A stretch of DNA of 64,000 bases, from assembly GCF_001956315.1 (NCBI RefSeq), contig NZ_KV887142.1:74289-138288 (forward strand). The letters run 5' to 3'. Each line of letters starts with the position of its first letter. Position 1 is the stretch's first letter. Below, in pieces: positions 62,305-64,000 of the stretch. Made by a program: the position numbers and the translations under genes. The notes below the pieces were generated by a model. The model did not search any database and was not told where the DNA came from. It saw nothing but the letters and a program-made list of their open reading frames with translations. The DNA is from Sphingomonas montana (GTDB taxonomy: Bacteria; Pseudomonadota; Alphaproteobacteria; Sphingomonadales; Sphingomonadaceae).

Positions 62305-64000
62305 ATGAATAGCCTGACCTCGAAGGCGACCCTGTTCGCACTGCCTACGGATCAGCCGTACGGGCTGGACCGACTGGACCGGCTCGCGTCTTATGATCTG
62401 AACGGAACCGCGATCGAACCGGTGTTCGATCAACTTGCAGCACTCGGCGCGCAGTTGCTGGCCGTGCCCGTCTGCATGGTGTCGGTGTTCGGACATGACG
62501 AACAGGTGTTCATCGGCCGGTTCGGGATGGCTGCACGGAATATCCCCCGCACCCTCTCCTTCTGCAACGACACGCTGCGCGGCGGCAACGCCGTCCATGT
62601 CGTGCCGGATCTTTCGGCCGACGACCGGTATCGCATGCACCCTTTCGTCCAGCCGCCCGGCAATACGCGCTTCTATGCCGGCACGCTGCTGCTGGACCGC
62701 GACGGGATGCCGGTCGGCAGCTTCTGCATCCTTGACCACACGCCGCGGGCGGACTTTTCCGACGATGCCCGCGCGCTGCTCGTCCGGCTGGCGGCGATCG
62801 CGGCTGGCGCGCTGGATGCGCGGCGCAACCGGCTGACCGGGGCGGCCGGGCAACGCTTCGTCGAAACCACCACGATGGCGGTCATCACCGCCGACCATAA
62901 CGGGCGGATCACCTTCTGGAATGCGGCGGCAGAGGCAATCTTCGGCCATCCCGCGCATGAGGCGATCGGCCGGAACCTGATGCTGATCGTGCCCGAACGG
63001 TTCCGCGACGCGCATCAGGTCGGCCTTGCCCGGCTGGTCCGCGGCGGCGTGCCCACGCTGGCGGGCAAGACGGTGGAGGTGCAGGCGCTGCACCGCGACG
63101 ACCGTGAATTCCCGATCGAGATGACGCTGTCCTACTGGAACGGCCCATCAGGCCAGGGCTTCGGCGCGCACATCCTGGACATTTCGGCGCGCCGCGCGCG
63201 GGAGGCGCGGCTCCAGCATCTTGCGCATCATGACGAACTGACCGGCCTGCTCAACCGCCGCGGTTTCATGGAATGCGTCGAACGCTGCCTGGCCGATCAG
63301 GGGCGGGCCACCGTGCTGGCGCTCGATCTCGACATGTTCAAGGCCGTGAACGACGCCTTCGGCCATGCGGTCGGCGATGCGTTCCTCCAGGCCCTGTCGG
63401 TCCGCCTGACGACCGCGATCACCGGCGACGCGTCACTCGGGCGGATCGGCGGGGACGAATTTGCCGTGCTGCTCACCGGCGATACGGGGCTGGTCCGCGC
63501 GACCGACGTTGCCCGCGCGATCCTGCGGGCGCTGCGCGATCCGATCATCATCGCGCAGCATGATCTGCAGGTCGGGGTCAGCATCGGCATCGCCGTCGCG
63601 CCGATCCACGCGACGGACGCGGACGAACTCATGATCCGGGCCGATCTGGCGCTGTTCCGCGCGAAGCATGAGGGCGGCCGCGCCTACCGCATCTTCGATT
63701 CCGGCATGGGGGCCGATCTTGCCGCCAACCGCGCGTTCAAGATGGAAATCGGCCGCGCAATGGCCAATGGCGAATGGGAATTGCTGTACCAGCCGCAGGT
63801 GGCGCTCCACAGCGGGCGGCTGGTCGGAACGGAGGCGCTGCTCCGCTGGCGTCACCCCAAGCGTGGCATGCTGCCCCCCGCCGCCTTCCTCCCGCTCCTC
63901 GAAACGCATGCCGCCGCGTTCGAGGTCGGCTGCTGGGTCATCGACCAGGCCTGCGCACGGATCCGGGACTGGCGCGCCGCCGGGCTGTCGATCGATCGGA
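62305..64000 (+). CDS. GAF-PAS-GGDEF-EAL cyclic-di-GMP protein, cut by window end
   Basis: The frame is open from 62305 to the end of the window, at least 565 residues. A GAF-like domain (about 35-175, VFDQLAALGAQLLAVPVCMV) is followed by a PAS domain (about 185-310, MAVITADHNGRITFWNAAAE), an intact GGDEF domain (DELTGLLNRRGF, then RIGGDEFAVLL near residue 378) and the start of an EAL domain (TEALLRWRHPKRG). No membrane helix is visible, so it is probably cytoplasmic. An in-frame ATG at 62269 is an alternative start. The C-terminal end lies outside the window. Confidence 0.9.
   Translation, partial: MNSLTSKATLFALPTDQPYGLDRLDRLASYDLNGTAIEPVFDQLAALGAQLLAVPVCMVSVFGHDEQVFIGRFGMAARNIPRTLSFCNDTLRGGNAVHVVPDLSADDRYRMHPFVQPPGNTRFYAGTLLLDRDGMPVGSFCILDHTPRADFSDDARALLVRLAAIAAGALDARRNRLTGAAGQRFVETTTMAVITADHNGRITFWNAAAEAIFGHPAHEAIGRNLMLIVPERFRDAHQVGLARLVRGGVPTLAGKTVEVQALHRDDREFPIEMTLSYWNGPSGQGFGAHILDISARRAREARLQHLAHHDELTGLLNRRGFMECVERCLADQGRATVLALDLDMFKAVNDAFGHAVGDAFLQALSVRLTTAITGDASLGRIGGDEFAVLLTGDTGLVRATDVARAILRALRDPIIIAQHDLQVGVSIGIAVAPIHATDADELMIRADLALFRAKHEGGRAYRIFDSGMGADLAANRAFKMEIGRAMANGEWELLYQPQVALHSGRLVGTEALLRWRHPKRGMLPPAAFLPLLETHAAAFEVGCWVIDQACARIRDWRAAGLSIDR

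Overview
The window looks like chromosomal DNA of a sphingomonad (Alphaproteobacteria, Sphingomonadales, most likely Sphingomonas or a close relative). GC content is high, coding density is high, and gene neighbourhoods are typical of the group: murJ-trpS, carA-carB-greA, yqeY-dnaG-rpoD, and ffh with the rpsP-rimM-trmD-rplS genes. This assignment is inferred from protein character and gene order, not from a database search. I saw no tRNA, 16S/23S rRNA, insertion sequence, prophage or CRISPR array. The one structural RNA I recognise is rnpB, on the minus strand near 52.2-52.6 kb.

Layout. 0.3-5.7 kb: lipid II flippase MurJ, a small membrane protein, tryptophanyl-tRNA synthetase, and a translationally coupled hydrolase/FAD-oxidoreductase pair. 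5.7-13.3 kb: a Tad/Cpa type IV pilus locus (prepilin peptidase, cpaB, cpaC, cpaD, cpaE, tadB, tadC) followed by a small membrane-anchored helix-hairpin-helix protein; the assembly ATPase gene cpaF/tadA is not where it normally sits. 13.5-22.6 kb, minus strand: ppdK, a rhomboid protease, greA, carB, an RraB-like gene and carA. 22.7-27.2 kb: yqeY, dnaG, rpoD. 27.6-31 kb: an uncharacterised gene and a MoxR ATPase / VWA (CoxE-like) module. 31.3-36 kb: acyltransferase, anmK, tyrS, trxB. 36.1-41.1 kb: rplS, trmD, rimM, rpsP, ffh on the minus strand, split by an oppositely oriented flavoprotein gene. 41.4-46.6 kb: a GGDEF-EAL protein, dapF-ftsY-yciB, a small basic secreted protein and superoxide dismutase. 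46.7-50.7 kb: pspF, a sigma-54 promoter, and an enlarged psp operon. 50.7-53.3 kb: sufE, a 2Fe-2S protein, a J-domain protein, rnpB and an amidase. 53.4-58.6 kb, minus strand: a chemosensory cluster cheA-cheW-cheY-cheB-cheR. 58.8-64 kb: Ku and LigD (bacterial end joining) and a GAF-PAS-GGDEF-EAL protein cut by the window end.

The most interesting accessory region is the psp operon. A near-consensus sigma-54 promoter faces away from pspF into a 43-codon leader ORF, then pspA, pspB, pspC and four further tiny genes. All four encode one N-terminal membrane helix followed by a short amphipathic coiled coil; three share an almost identical LERIATD motif, and PspB and PspC end in related segments. 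This looks like a PspB-like family expanded in tandem inside an envelope-stress operon.

Several families of short palindromic repeats fill most intergenic spaces, often as facing pairs that can fold into long hairpins. One repeat supplies the last codons of a 2Fe-2S protein gene. CtrA-like TTAA-N7-TTAA boxes lie before cheA and before the first GGDEF-EAL gene, hinting at cell-cycle or motility control of these signalling genes.
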